A DNA stretch of 12,429 nt, taken from Variovorax sp. Its GTDB lineage: Bacteria > Pseudomonadota > Gammaproteobacteria > Burkholderiales > Burkholderiaceae_C. Below, one piece after another: positions 5,463 through 12,396 of the stretch. The notes under the pieces were generated by a model. It did not search any database. It saw nothing but the letters and a program-made list of their open reading frames with translations, and was not told where the DNA came from. The stretch spans positions 1 through 12,429 of the forward strand of contig JAQGLP010000134.1 in NCBI GenBank assembly GCA_028292835.1, given 5' to 3'. The first letter of the stretch is position 1. Every line of letters starts with the position of its first letter. The translations under genes and the position numbers were made by a program.

Positions 5463-6533
5463 TCACCGAACAATCAAGCGTTCACTATCCTTGCCGCGAC
5501 CGACGACTTCACCGATCACGGCCGCCGAATCGAAGCCGTGCTGGCGAAATACAGCGAGCACATCGGCGACCGCGTCGGCGTGGCACGACACCAGCAGACC
5601 ACCGCTGGTCTGGGGGTCGGTCAGCAGTGCTCGCTCAGCGGCTGCGAAGTCGGCAGGCAAACGAACTTCGGCACCGTAGCCAGCCCAGTTGCGCTCCGAC
5701 GCACCCGTCACCATGCCTTGCGCCGCCAGTTCGCGCACGCCGGCAAGCAGTGGTACGTTCGTCCAGTCGATCGCCACACCGGCGTTGGCGCCACGCGCCA
5801 ACTCCAGCAGATGACCGGCCAATCCGAAACCGGTCACGTCGGTCAACGCATGCACGCCGTTGAGGCCGGCCAGGTCGGGGCCGGGCGTGTTGAGCTGGGT
5901 TGTCGTCGCGATCATCTGCGCATAGCCTTCGGCCGACAGCAGTTCCTTTTTTAGCGCTGCTGAAAGCACGCCCACTCCCAGTGGCTTGCCGAGCACCAAG
6001 CGGTCGCCGGGCTTGGCATCCGCGTTGCGCTTGACCCGTTTCGGGTGCACCACGCCGAGCGCCACCAGCCCGTAGATCGCTTCGACCGAGTCGATCGTGT
6101 GCCCGCCCGCAATCGGGATACCGGCCTCCCGGCACACCGACTCGCCACCCTCCAAGATCTTGCCGATCACGTCGGTCGACAGCACGCCGATCGGCATGCC
6201 GACCAGCGCAAGCGCCAGGATCGGCTTGCCGCCCATGGCATACACGTCGCTGATCGCGTTGGTTGCCGCGATGCGGCCGAAATCGAAGGGGTCGTCGACG
6301 ATCGGCATGAAAAAATCCGTCGTCGCGATCAACGCGATGTCGTCGGTCAACTGGTACACCGCCGCATCGTCCGCCGTTTCGATGCCCACCAGCAATTCGG
6401 GAGGCATTGGCATGCGGTTGGTGTTCTTGAGGATTTCGCTCAGCACGCCCGGCGCGATCTTGCATCCGCACCCGCCGCCATGTGACAGGGAGGTGAGGCG
6501 AGGGGCCGGCGGGACGGACAGTAAGGCATTCAT
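5463..6533 (-). CDS. senC: SenC: SelD-like selenophosphate synthetase
   Basis: This 356-residue cytoplasmic enzyme should convert selenide and ATP to selenophosphate, AMP and phosphate. The SelD signature is complete and keeps a constant +5 offset from the E. coli enzyme: catalytic C22 and K25 in HGGGCGCK, D56 in TADDAAV, D96 in NAISDVYAMGG, and D232 in TDVTGFGLAGH. DPQTSGGLL follows at 306-314. The catalytic position is cysteine, not selenocysteine. It overlaps senB by four bases (ATGA, 6530-6533), implying translational coupling. By sequence alone it could be a general selD serving selenoproteins or tRNA selenation. Its assignment as senC comes from its place beside senB and senA, where it would feed selenophosphate to SenB. 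It ends at a natural SelD C-terminus (ERLIVR). Confidence 0.9.
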   Translation of the reverse strand: MNALLSVPPAPRLTSLSHGGGCGCKIAPGVLSEILKNTNRMPMPPELLVGIETADDAAVYQLTDDIALIATTDFFMPIVDDPFDFGRIAATNAISDVYAMGGKPILALALVGMPIGVLSTDVIGKILEGGESVCREAGIPIAGGHTIDSVEAIYGLVALGVVHPKRVKRNADAKPGDRLVLGKPLGVGVLSAALKKELLSAEGYAQMIATTTQLNTPGPDLAGLNGVHALTDVTGFGLAGHLLELARGANAGVAIDWTNVPLLAGVRELAAQGMVTGASERNWAGYGAEVRLPADFAAAERALLTDPQTSGGLLVSCHADAVADVLAVFRQHGFDSAAVIGEVVGRGKDSERLIVR

Positions 6534-7495
6534 GGGCAGGTCTCCAGCATTTCAGCCAGCAGGGCGAGCAGGGTCGCACGCTCGCGGGCGGGTTCGAACA
6601 ACGGAGCACGCAGCGCGCACTGCGCGCCGAGGCGCCCGAGTATCGCCGGGTCGTCGCGGCACCGTTCGATCAACCCGGCAAGGCCCCCGGCGTCGTCCGG
6701 CTCGAAGTAGCCCTGGTAGTCCGGTCCGAGCAGGCCGACGTTGCCGGCAATGCGGCTGGCAAGGACCGGCGTTCCGCTGCGCACCGCTTCCATCACGACA
6801 TGGGCACCGCCTTCGATCAGGCTCGTGTGCACCAGCACATGTGCAGCCTGTATATGGCGGCGTGCACTCGGGTGCGGCAGCGGGCCCAGCCAGTGGTAGC
6901 GCGGGCAACCTTGTTGCACCGCCAGCGCTTCAGCGCCCAGCGCCGGGTCCAGCGCGGCGCCAATATGGTCGAGCAGGATGTCGGGCCGGCCGGCCAGGCT
7001 GCGTGCCGCGGCGAAGTACGTCCGCGGCGCCTTCTCGGCGCGCAGGTGGCCTACCATGACAGCGCGCAGATGCCGTTGCGTCTTGCGCTGCGGCATACGC
7101 GTCGAAGTCGACTGGAAACACGCGAGCGCCTTGTGGCGGTACTGCGCCGGCAGATCGTCCACCGCACGCTCGTGCAGTACGACCAGCCGATCGGCCAATG
7201 CCAGCGAGCGCTGGGCGCTCGCATCGGACCGGATGTCGCGGTAGAGATCGGTCCCGGTCAGCACCACTGCGAGGGGACGGCGCGGCTGCTCTTGTGTCCA
7301 GCGTTCGATCGACTCCGCCGAGCGCCGCGCATGCAGCGCCACCATCGCATCGGCCGTGCGGCCCTCCCAACGGTCGACCAGGTCGACCCGATAATGTTCG
7401 CGCAGCATCTGCGACCATCGCCGGGCCGTCTGCCAGTTGCCGTTGTTGGCATGGGCCAGGGCCGGCGTGACGATGCATATCGAAGGGCGATTCAT
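6530..7495 (-). CDS. senB: SenB: selenosugar synthase, GT4-like glycosyltransferase
   Basis: This 321-residue protein has a GT-B glycosyltransferase fold. The N-terminal strand ICIVTPA is at 6-12, and VVLTGTDLYRD at 78-87. The C-terminal nucleotide-sugar site carries the EX7E pattern, E228 and E236, in IEGGAHVVMEA, followed by SGTPVLASRIAGN. In the selenoneine pathway described in Variovorax, the SenB family joins selenophosphate-derived selenium to a UDP-sugar, giving a selenosugar. A plain glycosyltransferase role would fit the fold alone, so the call depends on the two flanking sen genes. The ATG at 7493-7495 is chosen because the first beta-strand follows at once. Upstream codons in this frame are antisense to senA. 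No clear ribosome site precedes it. Its ATG shares two bases with the senA ATG. Confidence 0.88.
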   Translation of the reverse strand: MNRPSICIVTPALAHANNGNWQTARRWSQMLREHYRVDLVDRWEGRTADAMVALHARRSAESIERWTQEQPRRPLAVVLTGTDLYRDIRSDASAQRSLALADRLVVLHERAVDDLPAQYRHKALACFQSTSTRMPQRKTQRHLRAVMVGHLRAEKAPRTYFAAARSLAGRPDILLDHIGAALDPALGAEALAVQQGCPRYHWLGPLPHPSARRHIQAAHVLVHTSLIEGGAHVVMEAVRSGTPVLASRIAGNVGLLGPDYQGYFEPDDAGGLAGLIERCRDDPAILGRLGAQCALRAPLFEPARERATLLALLAEMLETCP

Positions 7496-7496
7496 G
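7483..7496. promoter_or_regulatory. shared divergent start site of senA and senB
   Basis: CATG at 7493-7496 contains both start codons, ATG of senA at 7494-7496 (plus) and ATG of senB at 7493-7495 (minus). There is no intergenic region. AAGGG at 7483-7487, inside the senB coding region, is the senA ribosome site with 6 bases of spacing. Each promoter must therefore lie inside the opposite gene, unless the true starts differ. Confidence 0.65.
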
Positions 7497-8759
7497 ACCG
7501 AGCTTATAGCGGCGCACAAGCCCGTGCGCGCCCGTATGCCGATGCACGCAGAGGCGATGCGCAGCGCGGGGCCGGCCCAGATAGAGACGGCCCTCACCCG
7601 TGGTCGCGAACAGTTGCTGGGCCTGTTCGAAGGCTTCGAGCGCGCGCTCGGGTCCGATGGCTTGCGCATCGCGCTGGATGCGGTCGTGAACCTTCCGCTG
7701 TGGGAGCTCGGCCACATCGGCTGGTTCGAGGAGTTCTGGCTCTTGCGCAACCGCGACCGAGCGCTCGGCCCGGCCTGCAATCCGCTCGGCCCCCGCAGCG
7801 CATCGCTGCTGCCGCAGGCCGATGCGTTCTACGACTCATCGAACGTGGCGCATGGCCGGCGCTGGCAACTGGCGCTGCCGGATCCCGACGCCACCCGCGG
7901 CTACCTTGCCGCCGTGCGGCAATCGACGCTGGCTTTGCTGCGCGATGGCAAGACGGGCGACGATGACCTCTATTTCTTCAGGCTTGTGCTGTTTCACGAG
8001 GACATGCACCGCGAAGCCTGGCATTTCATGGCACAGCGTCTCGGCATCGATCTCGGGCCTGCCATGACAGCCCGGATGCCACGGGTGGCGAGCGTAGCGG
8101 GTACCTGGAATGTGCCGGGCGGCCTGCGACGCATTGGCGCGGGCGATACCGGCTTTGCCTTTGACAACGAGTTGCGCACGCACGCTGTCGAAGTTCCCGC
8201 GTTCAGCATCGACCGTGTGCCGGTGAACTGGGCGTCCTACCTCGCGTTCGTCGAAGCCGGTGGGTACGCGATCGAAGGCGCCTGGACGCTGGCCGGCCGT
8301 GAGTGGCTGCGGCGCACAAGGGCAGACCATCCGATGCACCTGCGGCACACCCGTGACGGCTGGCAACGATGGCAGTTTGGCAGCTGGGCGCCTCTCGATC
8401 CGGCAGCACCGGCCCTGCACCTCACGGCGCACGAGGCCGAGGCCTGGTGCCGATGGGCCGGCCGCCGCCTGCCCACCGAGGCGGAGTGGGAAACCGCCGC
8501 GTTTCTTGCCGCCGAACAGGGCGAGGCGTTCGAATGGGGTGAGGTGTGGGAGTGGACAGCGAGCCGGTTCGGGCCGTATCCAGGATTCGCGCCGCATCCC
8601 TACCGCGATTATTCGCAACCCTGGTTCGACGGCCGACCGGTGCTGCGCGGCGGGTCCTTTGCGACCACGCCGCACATGAAACACCCGTGCTACCGCAACT
8701 TTTTTATCGCTGACCGTAATGACGTATTTTCCGGGTTTCGCACCTGCGCGGTACGGTAG
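7494..8759 (+). CDS. senA: SenA: EgtB-like selenoneine synthase
   Basis: This 421-residue cytoplasmic enzyme belongs to the EgtB group of non-heme iron oxygenases. An N-terminal DinB-like helical domain supplies the iron ligands: H74 in ELGHIGWFEEF, and H168 and H172 in FHEDMHREAW (HX3H). The C-terminal formylglycine-generating-enzyme/sulfatase-modifying domain has TAHEAEAWCRWAGRRLPTEA (311-330), EWETAAF, VWEWTAS (351-357) and LRGGSF (384-389). In the described pathway SenA uses oxygen to attach the SenB selenosugar to hercynine at the imidazole ring, giving the selenoneine precursor. Homology alone would also allow an EgtB making ergothioneine from a thiol donor; adjacency to senB and a selD homologue decides for SenA. 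The ATG at 7494 has AAGGG 6 bases upstream, and later ATGs at 7536, 7542 and 7557 lack well-spaced sites. A terminator follows. Confidence 0.9.
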   Translation: MTELIAAHKPVRARMPMHAEAMRSAGPAQIETALTRGREQLLGLFEGFERALGSDGLRIALDAVVNLPLWELGHIGWFEEFWLLRNRDRALGPACNPLGPRSASLLPQADAFYDSSNVAHGRRWQLALPDPDATRGYLAAVRQSTLALLRDGKTGDDDLYFFRLVLFHEDMHREAWHFMAQRLGIDLGPAMTARMPRVASVAGTWNVPGGLRRIGAGDTGFAFDNELRTHAVEVPAFSIDRVPVNWASYLAFVEAGGYAIEGAWTLAGREWLRRTRADHPMHLRHTRDGWQRWQFGSWAPLDPAAPALHLTAHEAEAWCRWAGRRLPTEAEWETAAFLAAEQGEAFEWGEVWEWTASRFGPYPGFAPHPYRDYSQPWFDGRPVLRGGSFATTPHMKHPCYRNFFIADRNDVFSGFRTCAVR

Positions 8760-8770
8760 GGCATTGCAAG

Positions 8771-8810
8771 ACCCAGGCTGGTGGCGACGGGGTTCACCCC
8801 TGGGTTTTTT
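8771..8810 (+). terminator. rho-independent terminator after senA
   Basis: ACCCAGG (8771-8777) pairs with CCTGGGT (8799-8805), and six T follow (8805-8810). An inner hairpin GGGG-TTCA-CCCC (8789-8800) competes for part of the stem. The position, 11 bases after the senA stop, and the T run make this a clear intrinsic terminator. Confidence 0.82.
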
Positions 8811-9089
8811 CAGCGCCGAGAGCTGCGAGCCAACGCTGCGCTTTCTCTCGGCCTTCATGCCGCCGATAGCAGCGGCCCTTCGGCATTCGCAACCGCTCGA
8901 CACCTCGACCAAGATGATCGCGGGGCGAAATGCTTTCCGCCCGACATGTCGTCACCTGCGTTCGCCCGGAAGGTTGGGGCCGCGTCGGTGGATGCCTGTC
9001 CCGAACAGCAATTGTTGCGTTTGCAGCGGTTGTCCCACAAGGTGCGCGCATCGGGGCTTGGCGCAAGTGTCATGCAGATGATCTTCTCT
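8811..9089. other. unexplained spacer between senA terminator and zeta-like toxin
   Basis: No gene could be identified. A 91-codon ORF on the minus strand (8855-9130, beginning MTQNRAQYLQPDLEEKIICM) overlaps the end of the toxin gene by 41 bases and matches no family known to me. Its first 40 residues look protein-like, while the rest does not. It may be a fragment of a disrupted gene. Other frames show no recognisable motif. Confidence 0.45.
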
Positions 9090-9097
9090 TCAAGATC
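9080..9097 (-). repeat. inverted repeat at the toxin stop codon
   Basis: GATCTT (9080-9085) and AAGATC (9092-9097) form a perfect 6-base stem with a 6-base loop that spans the toxin TGA (9090-9092). There is no T run downstream, so it is at best a weak terminator or a message-end hairpin. Confidence 0.3.
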
Positions 9098-9800
9098 CGG
9101 CTGGAGATATTGAGCTCGGTTTTGCGTCATCAGCTTTGATCGCCGACAGCGCTCTGGCCTGATGCTCGATGGCTGCCTGCACGATCGGGCGCGCCCAGGC
9201 GGGTGTCGCCTCCAGAGCCGCCGTGTTGTCCGGCTCGGGGAACATCATCCGGCCCTGGACCATCTCGAGCACCAGCACCGGATCCGCAATGTCCTGCCCA
9301 AGGGCTGCCTGGGCACTGTTGTCGAAGACCTGCAGGCGAGCCAACTGCGGCAAAAGCCGGATGAGGTTCAAGCGGGAGGCAACCCAGCGTTCACGGATCT
9401 TGTGCTCGGGAATGTCATGACCACCGCTGCCGACGCGCGATCTGACGCGCTGGAGGTGCAACTCCAGCGAAGCCAGGCCGCAAAACAGCATCATGACGTC
9501 GTGGGTGTGGCTGGCCATGACAAGCAACTCTGGAATGGTCGATGCCCCCAGCGTGGTTTCGAAAGCGTAGTTCGTGCCATTGGCAATGGCTGCTTCGAGC
9601 TGGGAGCGGCCGTGTTGCCAAGCGCGGCCATTGGCCTCGTCTATGTTCAAGCCAAGCAGCGCCGCCAACTCGCGCGCATAGGTGTCGGGGTTGAACCATG
9701 TAAGGCCGTGCTCAGCCAGCATGGCACCCCCTACTGAGCTTTTGCCTGCACCGTTGACGCCCGCCAGCACGAAGATGAAAGGGCGAGCAGAAGCCTTCAT
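9090..9800 (-). CDS. zeta-toxin-like P-loop kinase
   Basis: This 236-residue protein resembles zeta/PezT toxins, kinases that phosphorylate UDP-N-acetylglucosamine-type sugars and so block wall synthesis. Visible features are the Walker A loop GVNGAGKS (14-21, K20), NPDTYAREL (37-45) in the place of the zeta substrate-binding segment, NYAFETTLG (77-85) with E81, and RVRSRVGSGGHDIPEHKI (118-135), which carries the arginine-rich GGHD-P stretch common in this family. It is intact in length for short zeta-like proteins. Its ATG overlaps the antitoxin stop by one base (TGATG), with no ribosome site of its own, so translation should depend on the upstream gene. The partner is Phd-like rather than an epsilon antitoxin. 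Some family members are not toxic, so toxicity is an inference. Confidence 0.82.
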   Translation of the reverse strand: MKASARPFIFVLAGVNGAGKSSVGGAMLAEHGLTWFNPDTYARELAALLGLNIDEANGRAWQHGRSQLEAAIANGTNYAFETTLGASTIPELLVMASHTHDVMMLFCGLASLELHLQRVRSRVGSGGHDIPEHKIRERWVASRLNLIRLLPQLARLQVFDNSAQAALGQDIADPVLVLEMVQGRMMFPEPDNTAALEATPAWARPIVQAAIEHQARALSAIKADDAKPSSISPAGS

Positions 9801-10147
9801 CAGAACGAAGCACCGGCCTTGGGCCGCGAAGCAAGCTTGCCCCTCGCATCGAACAGCGTCCTCACTTTTTGGTCGGCGTCGGGCTGCTGCAGCACGGCCA
9901 GCCGCGCGTTGAACCGATCGGCCAACTCATCCAGAACCGACTGCTCCCGCACCTTGAGGGCCAGGAGATCCTGGGTCAATTGCCGATAGGTGCCGGCATC
10001 GAGCAGCACCATTTCGACTGCGGCGTGACTGGTGATGGCCAGACTGCACGTCTGACGGACTTGCCGTACCACTTCGCCCCATTTGTTCTTGACTTGGGAG
10101 GCATTTTGACGAGGCAGGTCATCGAGACTGAGCAATTCGGTGATCAT
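9800..10147 (-). CDS. Phd/YefM-like antitoxin partner of the zeta-like kinase
   Basis: This 115-residue protein should bind and restrain the kinase encoded directly downstream and may repress its own promoter. Residues about 8-57 fit the Phd/YefM fold: LDDLPRQNASQVKNKWGEVV, then SLAITSHAAVEMVLLDAGTYRQL. The segment after residue 60 is helical and charged (LKVREQSVLDELADRF, then a tail with QQPDADQKVRTLFDARGKL), plausible as the toxin-binding part. The ATG at 10147 has AGGAG (complement of 10155-10159) 7 bases upstream and a promoter just beyond. It differs clearly from the antitoxin at 640-954 in length and sequence, so the two pairs are not recent copies. The Phd assignment is by pattern and moderately certain; its pairing with the kinase follows from the overlapping genes. 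Confidence 0.72.
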   Translation of the reverse strand: MITELLSLDDLPRQNASQVKNKWGEVVRQVRQTCSLAITSHAAVEMVLLDAGTYRQLTQDLLALKVREQSVLDELADRFNARLAVLQQPDADQKVRTLFDARGKLASRPKAGASF

Positions 10148-10170
10148 GGCAACACTCCTGAGACTTGGCC

Positions 10171-10200
10171 ATTATGTCAAAAATGTCTGATTTCCATCAA
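10171..10200 (-). promoter_or_regulatory. predicted promoter of the Phd-zeta pair
   Basis: On the minus strand TTGATG (complement of 10195-10200), an 18-base spacer and CATAAT (complement of 10171-10176) form a good sigma-70 type promoter. The start would lie about 17 bases before the antitoxin ATG. Two copies of ATGTC (10174-10178 and 10183-10187, 9 bases apart) sit in the spacer and -10 region and could be operator half-sites. Confidence 0.55.
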
Positions 10201-10201
10201 C

Positions 10202-10213
10202 GCGGTTTACCGC
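10202..10213 (-). repeat. inverted repeat just after eutC
   Basis: GCGGT and ACCGC arms separated by TT form a near-palindrome 8 bases beyond the eutC stop and directly upstream of the next promoter's -35 box. It has no T run. It may end the eut message weakly or be part of the antitoxin operator. Confidence 0.35.
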
Positions 10214-10221
10214 ACGTTCTT

Positions 10222-10992
10222 CTAGCCAGAGGAGGTGGAAGCAAGGACCGCCAGCTCGCTTTCGTCCTTGAGATGCACGCCAGTGAGACCGCGGCGCAGC
10301 GCTTCGCGCATCAACCATGCAAGCTTGAAAGCGGCCGTGGAACAGACGAGCCCTTCGGGACGCACATTCGAAATGCAGTTTCGCTCGGCATCGTTGCGGC
10401 CGCGGCGGGGCGTGTGCGTGAGGTAGATGCCGAGGCTGTCGGGCGAACTGAGGCCCGGGCGTTCGCCGATCAGCATGATCGCCACCCGCGCGTCGAAGGC
10501 CTCCCCCACCTCGTCCGCCAACGCAACACGTGCTTGTGTGGCGATCACGACCGGTGTCAGCGCAAGCCCGGGCGGCAGATGCGGCCGCAGTGCAGCGAGA
10601 AGCGCAGCGGCGTGGCGCTCCACTGCCAGCGATGAGAGGCCGTCGCCAATCACTATGCACACGTCGCTGGGTCCGGCCGCACCCGAGCGCAGCCGCTGCG
10701 CGTCATGCGCGTCGAGCTGCCGGCCGAGGTCGGGCCGACGCAGGTAGGTCGCGCGATCTGGCGCACGGCTGCGCACTTGCAGCGTGTCCCAGCCCTGTTC
10801 GCGCAACACGGATTCGAGCCGCCCGGTATCGAGTGCGGCGTGAACCGCGTTGCGCGCCATCGCATGCGCCCAGCCGAAACGAAGCACCTCGCTGGTGGGC
10901 ATCGCTGCGCCGGCGCGGCCGAGCGCAAGCCGAGCCGGGGTGGCTGTGCGCCATTCGCCCCATGGGCTGGCTGTGACGATGTCACCGCTCAT
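10222..10992 (-). CDS. eutC: ethanolamine ammonia-lyase small subunit
   Basis: This 256-residue protein is the small (beta) subunit of the adenosylcobalamin-dependent lyase that turns ethanolamine into acetaldehyde and ammonia. Family motifs are plain: LGRAG at 24-28, CIVIGDGLSSLA at 112-123, IGERPGLSSPDSLGIYLTH at 175-193, and RNDAERNCISNVRPEGL at 199-215. The last two form most of the cofactor-contacting face known from the E. coli structure. At 256 residues it is shorter than the E. coli subunit (295), lacking part of the extended N-terminus, which is common outside the enterobacteria. Its ATG overlaps the eutB stop by four bases (ATGA, 10989-10992), so production of the two subunits should be coupled. 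Confidence 0.95.
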   Translation of the reverse strand: MSGDIVTASPWGEWRTATPARLALGRAGAAMPTSEVLRFGWAHAMARNAVHAALDTGRLESVLREQGWDTLQVRSRAPDRATYLRRPDLGRQLDAHDAQRLRSGAAGPSDVCIVIGDGLSSLAVERHAAALLAALRPHLPPGLALTPVVIATQARVALADEVGEAFDARVAIMLIGERPGLSSPDSLGIYLTHTPRRGRNDAERNCISNVRPEGLVCSTAAFKLAWLMREALRRGLTGVHLKDESELAVLASTSSG

Positions 10993-12383
10993 CGGGTAAG
11001 CGATTTCAACGCGCTCATGTCTGCAAGCAGGCGGCTGGATGACGACGGTTGCAGCCGGCCCGCCGCGTCGGTGATCTGCATGCGCTGCAACCAGGCCTCG
11101 AACTCGGGTGCGCGTTTGAGGCCCATCGTCTCGCGCAGGAACAGCGCGTCATGAAACGAACTGCTCTGGTAGTTGAGCATTACGTCGTCCGCGCCCGGCA
11201 CACCCATGATGAAGTTGACGCCCGCAGTGCCGAGCAGGACCAGCAGCGTGTCCATGTCGTCCTGATCGGCCTCCGCGTGGTTGGTGTAACACACGTCGCA
11301 GCCCAGCGGCAGGCCCAGCAGCTTGCCGCAGAAGTGGTCTTCGAGCCCAGCACGGATGATCTGCTTGCCGTCGTACAGGTACTCGGGCCCGATGAAGCCG
11401 ACCACGGTGTTGATCAAAAGCGGCTTGTAGCGACGCGCGAGCGCATAGGCGCGCGCCTCGCAAGTCTGCTGGTCGACGCCGAAATTTGCATCGGCCGAAA
11501 GTGCACTGCCCTGGCCGGTTTCGAAGTACATGACGTTGTCACCGACCGTGCCGCGCTTGAGCGCCAGCGCGGCGGCGTAAGCCTCGTCGAGCAACTCGGG
11601 CGTGACGCCAAAGGAGCGATTGGTTTTTTCTGTGCCGCCGATCGACTGGAACACGAGGTCGACCGGCGCACCGGCTTCAAGGAGCTTCAGCGTGTTGGTG
11701 ACGTGGGTCAGCACACAGCTCTGCGTCGGTATCTCGAAGCGTTGGATTACCTCGTCGAGCAGGCGCAGCAGGCCGCCCAGCACCGGCAGGCTGTCGGAGG
11801 CCGGGTTGAGACCGATCACCGCATCCCCAGCCCCCATCAGCAGGCCGTCGAGCGTGGACGCCGCCACGCCGCGCGGGTCGTCGGCCGGATGGTTGGGCTG
11901 CAGCCGTACCGAAAGGCGACCCGCCAGGCCGATGGTGTCGCGGAAACGCGTGACAACGCGGCACTTGCGCGCGACTGCGATCAGGTCCTGGTTGCGCATG
12001 AGCTTGGAAACGGCGGCCACCATCTCGGGCGTGAGTCCAGGCGCCAGCGCCGTCAGCGTGGGGGTGCCGACCTGCTCCGACAGCAGCCAGTTGCGCCAGT
12101 CGCCGACAGTGAGGTGGGATATCGGCGCGAAGGCCTGCACGTCGTGGCTGTCAATGATGAGCCGGGTGATGTTGTCGTCCTCATAGGGAACAAGGGCTTC
12201 GTTGAGGAACTGCTTGAGCGGCATATCGGCCAGCACATGACGCGCTGCCATGCGCTGCTGTGAGGTGGCTGCTCCCAGCCCTGCCAGATAGTCCCCTGAG
12301 CGCGCCGGGCTTGCAACGGCCAAGACCTGTTTCAGGTCGTTGAAAGACCAAGCCTGCGAATCGATCGTGGTTCGATAGCGCAT
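10989..12383 (-). CDS. eutB: ethanolamine ammonia-lyase large subunit
   Basis: This 464-residue protein is the TIM-barrel catalytic subunit of the B12-dependent ethanolamine ammonia-lyase. Residues known to hold substrate in the E. coli enzyme appear at matching places: R160 and Q162 in SVRLQPNHP, N193 in GLNPASD, E288 in MYFETGQGSAL, and D363 in GCDVCYTNHAEAD. The full family length is present with no breaks. The ATG at 12383 gives the usual N-terminus. The ribosome site is weak, and it starts only 13 bases after the stop of an upstream partial gene, so it is probably read as part of a longer operon. No shell proteins or eut regulators are visible. In many betaproteobacteria eutBC is served only by an ethanolamine permease, and that is the likely arrangement here. 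Confidence 0.95.
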   Translation of the reverse strand: MRYRTTIDSQAWSFNDLKQVLAVASPARSGDYLAGLGAATSQQRMAARHVLADMPLKQFLNEALVPYEDDNITRLIIDSHDVQAFAPISHLTVGDWRNWLLSEQVGTPTLTALAPGLTPEMVAAVSKLMRNQDLIAVARKCRVVTRFRDTIGLAGRLSVRLQPNHPADDPRGVAASTLDGLLMGAGDAVIGLNPASDSLPVLGGLLRLLDEVIQRFEIPTQSCVLTHVTNTLKLLEAGAPVDLVFQSIGGTEKTNRSFGVTPELLDEAYAAALALKRGTVGDNVMYFETGQGSALSADANFGVDQQTCEARAYALARRYKPLLINTVVGFIGPEYLYDGKQIIRAGLEDHFCGKLLGLPLGCDVCYTNHAEADQDDMDTLLVLLGTAGVNFIMGVPGADDVMLNYQSSSFHDALFLRETMGLKRAPEFEAWLQRMQITDAAGRLQPSSSSRLLADMSALKSLTR

Positions 12384-12396
12384 CGAGGTGAAACGG

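Noticed and set aside
5286..5465. After the senC UGA stop the same frame stays open for 58 codons, suggesting selenocysteine readthrough in a selenium gene.
   Set aside because: The protein already ends where SelD proteins normally end (356 residues against about 347 in E. coli). The catalytic residue is cysteine at position 22, the following residues show no motif, and no convincing SECIS-like hairpin sits just after the UGA.
7496..7780. Longer senB start (open frame extends to 7780).
   Set aside because: The extension is antisense to senA coding sequence, low-complexity in composition, and the glycosyltransferase fold begins right after the ATG at 7495.
11049..12263. Long plus-strand open frame of 404 codons.
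   Set aside because: It lies opposite eutB, whose family residues are all in place; the plus frame shows no domain.
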